Both the position numbers and the translations under genes were made by a program. Of a DNA stretch of 64,000 bases, positions 46,616 to 59,400 are shown one piece after another. Under the pieces are notes generated by a model, which saw only the letters and a program-made list of their open reading frames with translations, searched no databases and was not told where the DNA came from. This stretch comes from Heterocephalus glaber. Its lineage: Eukaryota > Chordata > Mammalia > Rodentia > Bathyergidae. The stretch spans positions 322,791-386,790 of the forward strand of contig NW_004624779.1 of the NCBI RefSeq assembly GCF_000247695.1, in the 5' to 3' direction. How positions within the stretch are numbered: position 1 is the first letter of the stretch; every line of letters starts with the position of its first letter.

Positions 46616-48849
46616 TGTCTTCTATGCATTCACTATAATATCATTTAAGGGTTTACTGTTTATGGTCTTCATATATATGCATTTATATTAATGTGTACTA
46701 TAAACATTGTCCAGGAGAAAAATATCCTGGCTTTTACCAAGATAAAAAGGAATAGCTTTATTTTTAAATATTGCAAAATGAATCACACACTTGTCTTATT
46801 GCCCACATAATTTTGATAGTGCACAGATGCACTTCATATAATGGTGGACAAGCTTTTTGAGAGAAAGGATTCAGTGACTAGTTTTCAGGATACGTCCTTC
46901 ACTGATAGGTTGACAAAAAAAGTTTTTTAACTAAAGAAGTGGAAGAGAACTCAGAAAGCATGGGGAAGATGAAAAGCATACTATGCAATGCAATTATTTT
47001 TCTTATTTACCAGAGTGAGGAGGACCTGTATCAGGGCCATGTCATCCAATTGGTTCAGGGAATAGAGCCATGGAGGTACATCTTCCCCAGGAATCTCAGA
47101 GATGAACTGTAATTGTTTGAAGAGATAATAAGCTTTTTCCCAGATTTAAAACATGCATCGAGGTTGAGCAGGTTTAAACTGCACATTGGTTTTCCACTGG
47201 AAGATGGTGAATGCCTTTCTCTCCCTGGGTCTAATGCAGATTTCTGTGGTACACTTGATGACCATCAGCTGGCCAGGCTGACTGTCCCATGTAGCAAGCA
47301 GATGAATGCCTGATCTGTCAGCACCTGCCTCTATTCTTCGGCAAAGAAATTAACCTTTTTCAGTGTCATTTTCCTTATAGCAAGGAGGAGGGTTTCCTAG
47401 CTGGTTTCTCTATTACTCCCCCCCCCATCACTCATTAGCATTTGTTGTCAAGGATGGTTGTAAAATTGTGTTCCTGTACGAGAAAGCCACTGTGATCTTT
47501 ACACTGCATTTACATAGTAAATGAGCTTAGTTCACAGAAAGACTTTTTAATTTAGGAAGAGACCGTCAACTACATGATATAAATTCTTTAAAACATAGAT
47601 GTCCAAATATCTGGCTCCATTTACATTTCTCTTAGTTTATATACAATAACTTTCCAAATAATGCTGTACAAATAACATTTACTTTTAAGATATGAAGCTT
47701 TTTTAACCCATTAAAAGTCACAAATTTATTCAAAAGCCTCTACTACTTTTAAGATGTAATTTTAGATTATTTTGCAATTAAATTTATTTTATTTAGAATC
47801 TTTTCAGTAGGAAAGAGTTTCTTTGTACACTCAGGTTTCTTTTTTTCATTTTATTTCTTGTCCATTATTCTTTGCTACTTTTTAAATTAAGGAGAGGAAT
47901 GAGTGAGAAGATCTGTAACGCTGAGTACAAAGTGCTACCCACATATTCTTTCAATTAACAATTACAATGTGAAGAAATGATCGGTGTCATCAGTGCTGCA
48001 AGAGGAAAACCAGATTCAAGAAGGTAGAATACCTAGATGAAATTAATACAGATCTGATGAAAGAGAGTAGCATATTCTCATTAGCTCTCATCCTTTATAT
48101 ACCCATCACATCTAACATCAAATTCAGACTTTTGTCCATTGCTTAAGGCCCGTTCCACCCATTTGAACCAATCACATCAAAGGATGTCAACTTATTAATG
48201 AATCTCTGTTTTGTCTCTGCCATAAAAATTTTTAGACTTTATACAAAGCTACTATAAATCTATAAATATTACAAATTTTTGTAGAAACCCTGTTATAAAG
48301 TTGGAAATAAATGTATGGTTAAATAAATAATGAAAGTTATAAATTTCAGAAAGACTGTTTTGCTTGGAGCTCTCCTATCTTTAGTTACTAAAGAAAGTCA
48401 GAGAAGTATGAATATATGGAAACTGATTGGGCTTATTTCCCATCAATTTCACTAGTTTAGTGATGAGTGGAGTCAAGAACACTTTAAAACTGAACAACCT
48501 CATTGAGTTTCTTTGGAGAACTGTTCTCTTACATATTGGAGACCAACCATCAATGGCATCTTCATGCAGACGGCACCTCCGAGTTCATCCGTGTGATTAT
48601 GAAGTGAGTGGCCCCTCTAGAGTGGGGCACTTCACACCCTACACAACTCTACATCATGACTTTCATGTGGAACATTTACTCTGTTTATAATCGTGGAGAA
48701 ATTTCAAAGTGACCCCTTGCATAATATATTTTACATATTGTCATTAACATTAGTAATAGAAATTCTTTTGAAAACCATATCAAAGCATGTAGTTATACAG
48801 TATATTAGGACAGAATTAGAATTTCATCCAATACTAATTTGCTTCCGAT
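46616..48849. other. Unassigned sequence
   Basis: No exon or confident repeat. 47020-47330 and 48540-48690 are less AT-rich. The latter (GCAGACGGCACCTCCGAGTT, GTGGCCCCTCTAGAGTGGGG) sits in an 87-codon plus frame (48427-48690) that resembles no family I recognise. A C run of 9-10 lies at about 47418-47427. 47930-48060 might be a faint MIR. Confidence 0.4.
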
Positions 48850-49175
48850 GGCAGTTAGGGTGGAGCATCAGCGCGATTGGCTTTGGGACCCTCAGGGCAT
48901 TGACGGAGCTGTTTCTGGGTGTGCCTGGGTAGGTCGTGTCTACTGGACTTCGGAGTCTACTCCTGGTTGCCGCTTATTCCTCTCTGGCCCTGCTCCCTTG
49001 CGCTCCTTACCAGCCGGCGTGAACTGAGCATCTTTGCCCTGCTCTGCACCTGCCACGGAGCATCCTCCTTGGAGACAGCTGGCTATGGACAGAACCCCTA
49101 GATTACCCTCTCCTCCCCTAAACTGTACGTGTTGGGTGGTCTCTCCCAATAACGTGAAAACTGACAAATGCATCC
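48850..49175. other. Isolated CpG-rich segment, possible solo LTR
   Basis: About 325 bp with roughly a dozen CpG sites (AGCGCGATTGG, GCCGGCGTG, GACGGAG, CACGGAG) in otherwise CpG-poor, AT-rich surroundings. The right end reads CCCCTAAACTGTACGTGTTG, GGTGGTCTCTCCCAATAACG and TGAAAACTGACAAATGCA. The AATAACG could be a decayed AATAAA polyadenylation signal, so a young solo LTR on + is possible. Overlapping 60-77-codon frames on both strands are what GC-rich DNA gives by chance. An alternative is a small CpG island or promoter relic. Confidence 0.4.
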
Positions 49176-50169
49176 CAATCTCTCACCCAACATTAATTCA
49201 GAAAGGTTATAACTACTGAATCTGTATAAAGAGATAGATTTATTTGCATATATATTTTATGTGTAAACATAATTTATATATAAATAATATAATGATGAAT
49301 GTCAAAAGCAAATAATATAAAAGAAAAATATGCTAATGATGACAATAATGTGTGTGTGACAGATGGTGTCACCCTTGTGTTTCCCAACTATCATTGGAGA
49401 GGAGCCAGAATTTGCAAAATACTTTTCTCTAAAAATGGAAAAATATCAAATTTTTGAATGGCAGGCACAATTTACTAAGAAGTTAATTCTAAAATAAATA
49501 ACACATGTGAAAATTTGTATGAGACATTAGAAGTCAGAGTGCACAAATATATCTGTTACTAAATGCACACATTTTTGATAGGAGATATGAAGGTTTTTAT
49601 ACAGATATTTCAATATTCAAGCAGTTCTAGAACAATATTGCTGTCTGATGAGATAATCTCACACATGGATAAAGTATAGACTACTTTAAAAAGGGGTGAA
49701 AAGCATGTTCTTTAAAATATTAGAAATAGTTCCCCTGTACTGCAAGAAAAAAATACAAATGAACTAATTAGAAAAGAGATGAACAATATGTTCTTTGAAA
49801 TATTTTGACTTGAGATTTTAAGTGACATATCAAATGATTTGATGGTGCAGTTCAATGTAGCATGTTTATAATCCATCTTACTTAAGGAGAGCTGTTCTTT
49901 ATACTGTAAAATTTAGACAAGCTCATAGTAGAGTCAAAACTTTTTTTTTGAAACTTGAAAACCCAACCATGTATTTTTTTCCGAATGTAGAGGTCACATA
50001 TTTTCCCACATTGATTGAATCACCAAGATATCTTTATGTAAAATCATACTTTGTCTTTTTTTCCCTCAAAAAGTTATTTTGACTGCATAGCAGTATCTGA
50101 TCAAGGCTGGAATAAAATCCCAGAGTTCCACACCTATGGCAGAGGGCATTTTTATCAAAAGAATGTTCC
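49176..50169. other. AT-rich unassigned sequence
   Basis: Nothing recognised. Confidence 0.42.
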
Positions 50170-50515
50170 TTAAAAAATTATACTCTGAAACTAAGACATT
50201 AAGCCAAGTGAAATGAAGTGGGTACAGATAAATAGATACTGCATGATTTCACTTATATGTGGAATCTAAAATCTTAAATCATAGAAATAGAAAGTAAAAT
50301 GATGGTTACAGAGTATGGTGTGAAAGATAGGCAGAGAAAGAGGAGCAATTATTTAAAGGGTTCAAAGTTTCAGTTAAACAGAAGGAATACATTCTAGAAA
50401 TACAGCAGTGACTACACTGAATAATAATATATTATAATTTCAGATTGCTGATAGAGGGGAATTGAAATGTTTTCTCCCCAAAGAAATAAATATGTGAGGT
50501 GATGATATATAGATA
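50170..50515 (+). mobile_element. L1M LINE 3' end (old)
   Basis: TTAAGCCAAGTGAAATGAAG, GATACTGCATGATTTCACTT, ATATGTGGAATCTAAAATCT, AAAATGATGGTTACAGAGTA and CTAAAACAG-like text are the classic sense L1M 3' landmarks ('taagtgaaataagccag...atgatttcactcatatgtggaatctaaa...atggttaccagggg'). No coding potential left. Confidence 0.85.
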
Positions 50516-52913
50516 TATATTTTTTTCCAGTTAACATTTTAAAAGAATTCTAAACAGTGTAGTCTCTCCCTTGGTCATTAAAATAATTTTATTGGTGAAT
50601 TAATCTCATGTAGCCAGATAAATTGACCCAGAATTGGCTCTTTGATAGTAAAAATAAGTATAAGATGGCTAACAGAACTATGGGTCACTCTTCAGGTACA
50701 GAAAATCATACCATCAGATCTTAACATGTTTGCTCTCAGAGAATATTATCCAGTCAGTTTTTATCTACATAGTCTTAGACCCTAATGATACAATGAAAGA
50801 GAATTAGATTAACACAATAGTTTATTATATATCACTTGAAATTATTTTTTTATCTTTTAGTATAGAGTTCTTGAAACATAATTCTTACAGAGGCACTAAA
50901 TTTATATTTTATACAAATAGTTCTATATCCAAGGCTTTTGACCATAGTACATTTTCTTCTCAAATGTAAATGATAGAGTAATGAAAGAAGATAGTTTTTT
51001 TGTTGGTCTTGATCTGTCTCTATAGGAAGGGTTGAACAGTGGTTAGTAGTACAGTGGGAGTACCTGGAAATTTTGTGGTTCTAGGTTTAAAATATTGGGC
51101 CAGTTTAAACAATAAATCTGGCATAACCATCGTAGAATAAATTTCAAACAACCTCCTGATTTTTAGTGAGTAGCATCCTGCTCTTTCTGAAAATGAGGCA
51201 GACCACACTTTGATTCAATTGAGAAAAGAGGGCATTGGATATGAGGTGTTAATTAAAGGTTTGCTCTGCACCAAGCTAAGCCATCTTCAAACTGCACTGG
51301 CTGTCCTTTTTAATAAAAGCTGGAAGAAAGAGGTTTCCATTTCCCAAAGGTAGGACAGTACTTCCAGTTTCTGGCTGCTAATAATGCTTTGTGATTTGAT
51401 ATGTGAGCAAGCCTTTCTCAAATGGCTTTTGAAGACACCCTTAAGAAGTTGTTTGAACATTGTACAACTGCTTAGAGCTAATAAGGACCTTTAACTGCTT
51501 CACCTTTATCTTCTGAGCTTTTCAGACATTATTGGTGTCCTTTGAAGACAATTAAAAAGAAGGAAAAATTATGGGCAGAAATTCCTATCCATTCCAAGAA
51601 AGAAAACATAAAATGACTAGTGAATAATCAAACTAGAAATCTAAGTAAATTATTGAGCATCGATATAAGTTTGTGTTTATAGATGAGTCAGACTGGATGC
51701 TTTTCTTTCATATGATTATTCCTAAATACAACGGTTAGAGAAGCAATGTCCCAAAGGATCCATATAATGAGAATGTGCGATGTATTAGTAACTATTTAAC
51801 ACTCATTTTGTGCAGTTTTATTTTAACTCACAGACAGACAAAAGAAATATAAGTTCTCTTTTCTCTTATTTTTTTTCTTATTCTGCAGGTGGCAGACACG
51901 AATCCCCAAGAGGTAAAATAACTTAGCTGGCATCTAAAACAAATAGGTAGAAGAGGCAACAACGCCAGCCAGTAAAGAGTTATATCTGTAACTGCTGTGC
52001 GACAGGGTCTCACAGTATTGATTAGATATAGACTTTCTTTTGAAAATACCAAAAATAATAATGAACTTTAAATTCCCCTCTCCAAAACAAGATTATTTGT
52101 TTATTGAAGGCAGTGTGTATATGCTGTTTGAGCAACTGTCTAATGAAGCTAAGAGCTTTAAACAATCTTACTATAACTTGGTGAGATCCACCCCCATGTT
52201 AGGATACAAGGTGTCCAACGGAAGTTGTGTTTAACAAAAAGAAGATCGTGTGCCAAAGAGCTCAATTTATTCCTCTGACTGAAATTAATATCAATGTCCA
52301 AGCTTAACTTTCCCACTATTTTTGTGAATATATTCTTAAAATAGGCCTGTTTCTGAGATGATATGACATAAAGCTCTCTGAGGGCAAAAATAGTGCAATA
52401 CGTGTGGGAAGGAGCAGCTAATAAGTTAGTTGATCCACTTATGGATTCAAAGATTCATCAAACAAGATTCACGATGTTGCAAAGGCAGGAATACAAAGGA
52501 AACAACCATGCACACAGCATATTACACCTTCTCGAGAGACATGCTGATATCCGGGTGCATAAAAAGTGATGTGGGAATTTAGAAAAGGTTTGTCACTGCA
52601 GCAGAACATTCTCGGCTGTTTGGAATGCAGGTCTGTGTAGGCTGTTGGGGGAGAAGCAGTCATTTGCCTTTTCCATGACTGCTAATTTGTATTGAGTAAG
52701 TGAAATGTCTGATCTGAAACAAAGCAAACAGACATGAGCTGGGAATTTCCCAGAGTCTGAGAAGAGATGGGGAAATAAATAAGTTGGAACCTGTGGTGCA
52801 TTATTATTTGGGAAGTATATTTATTCACATAAATGAAGAATCCCACACTCTTGCAAAAAGGAGTTCTTAGCTACATTTTAAAATGTACTTTTGCACACAT
52901 AAGACTAATGAAA
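50516..52913. other. Unassigned sequence
   Basis: No gene. 51880-51990 (GGCAGACACGAATCCCCAAG, AACTTAGCTGGCATCT) may be a weak MIR. 52460-52760 is less AT-rich and repeat-free by eye. Confidence 0.4.
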
Positions 52914-52917
52914 CACC

Positions 52918-52959
<42 letters not shown>

Positions 52960-52960
52960 A
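52914..52960. repeat. (AC)n microsatellite, imperfect
   Basis: An AC tract with AT interruptions at both ends. The uninterrupted core is about 52928-52954. Confidence 0.93.
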
Positions 52961-53044
52961 GCCCATTTGTTATTTGACACAAATGGAGAAAGGACATAGT
53001 AGAACTGGTTAAATATCCTCACTTTTTTCATCTTATAATCACAC

Positions 53045-53375
53045 CCCACTCTTCAGAACACCTCACAGTTTCCTGCAAAGCACTAAGAGTCATGCTGGAC
53101 CTGGACCCTCTCTGCTTAGACTTTACCTCCGTGTATCTCAGGACTGACTCTGGTGTCACTTTTTCCAGAGACCTTTCTTTCCTGACTGCACTGTCTACTT
53201 CAGTCATGTGCTCATATCATGCTGTTTCTGTTACACAAATTGATCTGTGTTGAAATTGACCATTTAACTGTTTCTTGATATCTTACTGTATTATGATTTC
53301 CCAGTTATCTGATATGGGGCAGAGTCCATAGGACAAGTAACATCTATTTATAGACTAAATGATTGAGCAGCTGTC
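53045..53375 (+). mobile_element. L2 LINE 3' region
   Basis: CTTTCTTTCCTGACTGCACT, GTCATGTGCTCATATCATGC, TTGATATCTTACTGTATTAT, ATGGGGCAGAGTCCATAGG and ACATCTATTTATAGACTAAA follow L2 order ('ccttccctgact...agcacttatca...gagggcagggac...'). No reading frame. Confidence 0.6.
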
Positions 53376-53559
53376 ACTCATTTCATTAAAGTAATTCTCA
53401 CATTATTTAAAACATCCAAGTAGGTTATCCCAACATCTTCCTCTCTAAATACCTTTACCATTTTAATACCATTCATTTCACTGTCACCCAATCCTAGAAT
53501 ATGAGAATCACAAAGGTATTTGGATGTTGATTAATTTGAATATTTAGGTCATCCAGGAG
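53376..53559. other. Unassigned sequence
   Basis: Nothing recognised. Confidence 0.4.
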
Positions 53560-53685
53560 ATAACAAAACCCAGAAAAAGGTTTATTGAAATCAATAACCC
53601 CAGGTCTGTCAGAGGGTAGCATTGTGGCTGAGACCAGCATTCATACCCGCTAAGTCTTTCACAGGGCTCTTCTGCATTTAGATTT
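53560..53685 (+). mobile_element. MIR-type SINE fragment
   Basis: ACAAAACCCAGAAAAAGGTT, AATAACCCCAGGTCTGTCAG, GGTAGCATTGTGGCTGAGAC and CAGCATTCATACCCGC follow the sense MIR 3' order (aaactgaggcccagag...ccaaggtca...ggcagagctgggat). Confidence 0.55.
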
Positions 53686-54682
53686 TCTGACTAAAAGCTT
53701 GGAATTTTAAGTCATTTTAGAGCTTTAGGTCATGTACATACCATCATACTTCTTGTGCAGTGCTGTAATGAATAGTCAACACCGAGGAAATACAAGCTGC
53801 CTGAAACTTCTCATAATTTCCGTGTTTAAAACTGGACTTTCTGCCACTTTTAAAAGGACTTTGATCATTGTAAACAGCCAATGGGGGATTTCATTAGGGG
53901 TTAAAGGCATAACAATAAAAGTAATGGCTCCCAAGTCCAAATTTTAAAACTGTCTTCTTATAATAAGTCATGTTCCAGGAAGAATTAGGTAGATGCCTCA
54001 ACTCACACCCATACTAAAATACTGAAATTGCTTTTTCTCTCTTATGACAAGATATGTAAAAGACCTCAAAATTGATAATAACTGTGAATTCATGGGACTA
54101 GCCCAATGAATGTTGAAAAGTTTCCAAAATAAACAGAGTAACTCAATGAAACAAAGGCTAATCTAGAACTACAGGAGTGTTTCTGTTCATAATTATTTTT
54201 AAAAGGTCATTTTTCCTCAACTTGAGCACAATCACTCAACCTATTTTTTTTCACTCAATAATAAATGTTTAAGGATTACTTTTAATTATAGGGAATAGAA
54301 GTTAATATATATTTCTATAAATAGTATTCTATTGTATTAAAATATTGTTACCTATTTTTCCTATTATAGTAAACCAATTTTTATTTTGCAGAACTGTATG
54401 AATTTCAAGCTGATATTTTGTAAAATAGCTGAACATTATATTGAATTTCAGCTGTATTTTTGAACCATTCACCTCTTTTATCCAAATATGATTGCACATA
54501 GTCCTAAAATAAAAACTGTGAGAAGTAAACAATGACAAGAAAAGCATGACTTGGAAAGAAGATTTTTGGGTTCACCTGATTTCTCCATTTAGCATCTTCT
54601 TCCTTTCACCAGTGCTGAACAGTTAATTGGTTTCTTATTTCAAATATTTCTACACCACATTCAAACAATAAAACAAATACAG
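53686..54682. other. AT-rich unassigned sequence
   Basis: A 71-codon plus frame (53732-53947) carries no recognised motif. Nothing else seen. Confidence 0.42.
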
Positions 54683-54880
54683 AGTCAGGCACAGTGACAC
54701 ACACCTGTCATCCCAGCACTCTGGGAGGCTGAGCCAAGAGGATCGCAAGTTCAAAGGGTGGACAACTTAACAACTTAGTGAGATGCTGTCTCAAAATAAA
54801 AAAATAAAGAAGGACTGGGGATGTACCACAGTTAGGAGGCCCTGAGTTCAATCCCCAGTACCAAAAAAAAAAAAAAAAAA
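54683..54880 (+). mobile_element. Dimeric SINE: B1 left monomer joined to ID right monomer
   Basis: The left part is B1-like: GTCAGGCACAGTGACACACA, CTGTCATCCCAGCACTCTGG, GAGGCTGAGCCAAGAGGATC and GAGATGCTGTCTCAAAATAA. A linker AAAAAATAAAGAAG follows. The right part is ID-like: GACTGGGGATGTACCACAGT, then GAGGCCCTGAGTTCAATCCC and CAGTACC, with a pure A18 tail. The centre of the ID part is shortened by about 20 bp. Such B1-ID dimers are known from squirrel- and beaver-related rodents. The left monomer carries the likely pol III promoter. Confidence 0.88.
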
Positions 54881-54963
54881 GAGAAGAAGAAAAAGAATAA
54901 AGAGAATGAAACAAAAAAAAAAAAAAAAAAAAGAGAAGAAGAAAAAGAATAAAGAGAATGAAA
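54863..54963. repeat. 52-bp tandem duplication in SINE tail
   Basis: The unit poly(A) plus GAGAAGAAGAAAAAGAATAA and AGAGAATGAAA occurs twice: 54863-54911 and about 54913-54963. The period is 52 bp and the copies differ essentially only in A-run length. A GAAA/GGAAA-rich stretch follows to 54996. Confidence 0.92.
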
Positions 54964-54996
54964 GAAAGATGGAAAGAAAGAAGGAAAGAAAGAAAA

Positions 54997-56309
54997 AGTT
55001 CGAAAACCAATTTTATTTAACCTGTAAGAATGTACTAAAATCAAACTACTGACCTGTGTGTAAATACCAACGTTCATATGTATTGAAAGGGTGCTTAGTT
55101 TGGCCTTGTAGATGTTGTATATTGGATAAGGGATATCCATTTATGTCAATACCAGAGACCACTGATCATGGGAGAAAAGAAGCAAGTTTCTTGGATGACT
55201 CATGAAAATGGAAGGAGACTGAATTTCCGAGGTGAAGTTTCTTTCCTAAGTTTCCCTCAGAGGGAATGGGGCAAAGTGTCTCATGCTGGGGAAGCGAGGA
55301 GGCCCTCCCTGCAGCTGGGTGACATTCTGCCCTCCATTACAGCCAATTTGGGGACACACAGAGGACGGTCCTCCCAGCCAGAATGCTGAAAGAGATGTGG
55401 GAACCAGATCCAGATGGAAATCCTAAAGGGGGGGGGTGTCAGAAACATGTACGGTACTTTGTCATCTCATCTTTAGTGTCTGTATTTCCTTATTTTCATG
55501 GTATATTTTTGTAGTATTTTGAGAGTATCTTTTTACTATGGCAGACTTTTTAAGCTCTAATGAAGAGAACCAGTGAAAGTGTTTCTCATCCAATCTGGAG
55601 ATAAAATTTAAGATGGAATATGTACCTGTGCACAGCCCCAGGCTGCCGGGTGCTCAGCACTTTCCAAACACTGGGGAAGAAGGGTCATTCCAGGGGAATG
55701 AGCTGAGGCCTTATGCCGCTCATCTCTCCCACCTCTCTGTTTATAGATTTGCTGTCTGAGGCTGGACCTTTGTAGAACCCACCTATATTTAAAACAAAGC
55801 AATTATTCAATATTCAGAGTCAGAGCAAGAAAACTTAGATTGACTGGCAGAGAGTTGGTTACTTTTTTTAAAAAAACAATTAGTAATAGGGAGAATTTTG
55901 AGGAGCTGCAGGTGCTAATGAGTTACTTGTTTTCCAGTAATGATAAAGCAATTTGATGAGTACTTGATTATTACCCTTAAAGGTTGCTTTAGAGGAGACT
56001 ACTGTGAATGCTCATGTGTGTTGGGTCTCAGTGAAGCAGGTCAAACATTCTTGTGTTGACCCACTAGGAGATTCCCAATGTGAAGCTCGAGGGGAAATGT
56101 GTCCTCACCTGTTTTGACCTCACCACATAGGTGGCTGTGATTCTACACAAAGTGAACAATGCAGAAATATTTTAACAGCATTATCTGTTCTTTTTGTTTT
56201 TTTTTTTCTGATTTCGACCCTCTTATCTAGTAGGTAGCATGACAGAAGTCACAGGAAGTTTTTAGAAAAGGCAAGGAAATGCCTATGCCAATGGAAGTGT
56301 ATTTTGTAC
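54997..56309. other. Unassigned sequence
   Basis: No gene recognised. 55160-55400 is GC-richer, with a 73-codon plus frame (55168-55389) without known motifs, followed by a G9 run at about 55429-55437. 55620-55760 is also GC-richer. 56190-56207 is a T run. Confidence 0.4.
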
Positions 56310-56460
56310 AGAAAGCATGCGATTTAGGTTTGGGTAAATCAGGATTTGAATTCTGAGCCTATGGACCCCTCTCTGTGTGCTCTTGGGAAAATTATGTGTT
56401 CTTTATTTATTTCAGGTTTTTCATCTTTAAGACAAATTTAATGATAGCACCTTCACCTTC
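56310..56460 (-). mobile_element. MIR SINE
   Basis: AATCAGGATTTGAATTCTGA, CTCTGTGTGCTCTTGGGAAA, TTTCATCTTTAAGACAAATT and TAATGATAGCACCTTC are in antisense MIR order (gggttcaaatcc...tgaccttgggcaagtt...tttcatctgtaaaatgg...). Confidence 0.7.
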
Positions 56461-59400
56461 TTTTTCACTTATGTCCTCTTCCCTTTCCAGGAATATTAAC
56501 TGGTTTGTTCCTTTTCTAGGCACTTTGCTGGCATAATTGAGATATAATGCAAAGCAAAACCTATGCTGTTCCTCATCTGCTGAAATGCCAGGTTGTTATC
56601 AGGAAAAAATATATGTGACTTAGTTCATGTATAGTGTTTTTTTCTTCAGTAAAAATTAAGCCCTTTCCTTCCCATAACAAGTCCTATGAATGCCCTCTTA
56701 GGACATTTCATAGAGAGCTAAAGTGCTTCTTACCAGTTGTCCAAATGGTACAGATTGTCCAAAGGCTAGAATAGTAGGGTCAAGGAAATAACACTTCTCA
56801 ATTTAAGAAAAGTTTAATACAAATTTAATTCAAATGACTTTGTTGCTGTTCTGTAGATGAGTATGTAAGGTGACTGAAAATGTGGCATCTATTCCGTGGG
56901 CTATAGGAAGATAAATTTTGTGCGTTTAAGCAATCCAGACATCATCAAGTTGGTATTTAATGTGACTTGGACCTGCATGACTGAGGATTCTCCACTTGTG
57001 TTAATAGTATACTTAATTGACAATCTAATCATGACTGAGGGGAGTGAAATTAAGAAACATGTAAAATAATAGCACAATTCTGAAGCTTCATGTGAACACA
57101 ACAGTTTAATTGGATAGCACCTTATTTGTGATGGGCTTTTCATATCATGACCATTTTAATTGGTATCAAATGGAAAAATTGATCGACAGCATTAATAGCC
57201 ATTTAGCTATTTAGGAATAACTATCAATCATAATAACATTTGTAATAATAACAAAGTGGAGTACAGGATTTTAAATCTAAATTCTAAGGATTGTGATCTG
57301 GAAAGCATGTTTTCTTTCATTGTCTGGAGTTTTGCTATATCAAATATGTTTATGATATTCTCTCATTTATAATTTCAGTTGCTGCTAGGGTCTCAACACC
57401 TTTCAAGTAGAGTTGATGCTACAAACCAATGACTGTAAGACATAAAGTTTCTGTGTTTCAGGAGGAATGGGATCAATGTTTTATTACATTCTATTACACT
57501 GTTTATCCCCAGCAGCAGTGTTATGATTTGCCAGAGGAGTAGGTGCAGAAATACATATTGCATGAAATATGGAACAGACTAGAATAAAAAAATGTATCTT
57601 TAGACTAATGTCTGGTGCACTGGTCAAATGAGCCTTTCAAAACCAATGATTTTCCTCACTATTATTACATGCTGTCTTACCATATTAGTTTTTTAAAAAT
57701 AGGAAATGGCCAGTTTATCTCAAACTACAAATAATATTTCATCTTACTTTTAATTTGAAACATGATGTTGAGTAAAATGATATGAATACTTAAGTTTTAA
57801 AATGTAGCTTAAAAATAGTTATGCACTTGTATACAGATATTGATGGGGTAGAAATCTACATCTTGAAATTTCTAATCATTTGTTTCTTAAAGTATTATCA
57901 TACTAAATAAATTCCATATCAATTACATTAATAAAGTACATTTATTAGCAAATTGGCTAGTAAAATATTCAGTTATGATGGAAATTATTAATGTAAGATA
58001 TTTTTGCCTAAGTCTGTATATCACTTGAGCTTCCTTTGAACTCTGTGCACTACTTGCTCTTTATGTCAAAGAGAATTGTCAATCAGAAAGTACTGGTTTT
58101 TTGAAGCAGTACCAGGAGATCATTGACAAAAGACAGAGCTGAGATGCGATGCTGAGGGTTACTGTCTTTCTATAGTCCCAAAGCTATGAGAAATGTCAAC
58201 TAATTGAAAATGGTAATTATTCTATGTAACAACATAAACTGTTTCTTTCACAGATATGTGTTGTTTTTAAATTAATAGCCATTGATCTTTTGGTTTTTCA
58301 TTATCCTTCTCGGTCCTTTTGTCAAATTATCCAACCATCAGTCCTTGGGACAAAACCCATTTCCCCACTTTTATTGACCACGGTTTAATGGGTGACTTGA
58401 CCTCCCTGTTTGGATAGGCTATCACAGGTCTATCTGTGTGGTGGCCTGTCAGCTAGAGCTGTGTAATGTTTATTGTATTTTTTATTTGGTTTCTATGTGG
58501 AAAAGTGGAATTTCGTTTCTGAGTGGAAAAGTTTTAACATGAAAACTTCAAATAATTGTAATAGTGACTATTTGCACTTATTTCAGAATCAAGTTGGGAG
58601 GCATTGTGTTAATCACAATAGTCGTAGATCTTCAAATTATGACCTATAGAGAAAAGCCATCCCTTGTGAAATGAATAATAGATATTCAAAATGCTTAACT
58701 TGCTTCTGACGGGCAGTACTTCATACCCAATGAATTTGAGGGAAATATGTATAGTATAATTTTTCAGACAAAAGAATTAAAATTCTAAGTTGTAGTAGGA
58801 AAAAAAATGACCTGTCAAGTGGAAATTAGAAATACATATTCTCCATAGCTATAAAATGAACTACAAGTGCACTTTGATCCTGCAAAATTGAGTTACTTCA
58901 GAAACTATTTCAGAGTAGCCTAATCACAAATCAGAGCTTTCTATTTTAGTAGGTAGACTACCCAAAGATGCTAGGCCTTCATCTGTTTTAACAACATGAA
59001 GAAGATACGAAGAGAGTGGGAAATTATTCCAGTGTATTCAGGATGGAATCTGCTAAGGTTAGCAATAAACGGTGATTACTAAAAAGTTATATTCTATCCT
59101 TAGATCTAGTCCTACTACAAAACCATAAAACTAATTTCCTTTGGAGTGTGAAGGAAAGGAGAACAAGGTCGGTCTAGTTGTTCTGGAAATAGGTAGCAGT
59201 GTTTCCTCCCACTTTATTTTAACTAGGAGAATGCAACCATACACTGTATTCACCAAGGAAGCAATTTGTCAAGCATGAACAAATTTAGAACTGAAAATAA
59301 AGTTAGGTAAAATTAATCTGATGTATTTAATAATGAGAAAATTTCTTTGGGCTCTATATTTAGGGAAATAATTATATTGGGAAACCATAGATTTATATCT

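Noticed and set aside
48427..48690. 87-codon open frame on + in a GC-richer patch
   Set aside because: No family resemblance, no conserved motif and nothing around it suggesting a gene. Kept only as unassigned sequence.
48831..49200. Possible target-site duplication CCAATACTAATT / CCAACATTAATT around the CpG-rich islet
   Set aside because: Two mismatches in an AT-rich 12-mer and loosely placed edges; compatible with chance.
54708..55140. Overlapping 100-codon minus frames rich in Phe
   Set aside because: They are translations of poly(A)/A-G-rich SINE tail DNA.
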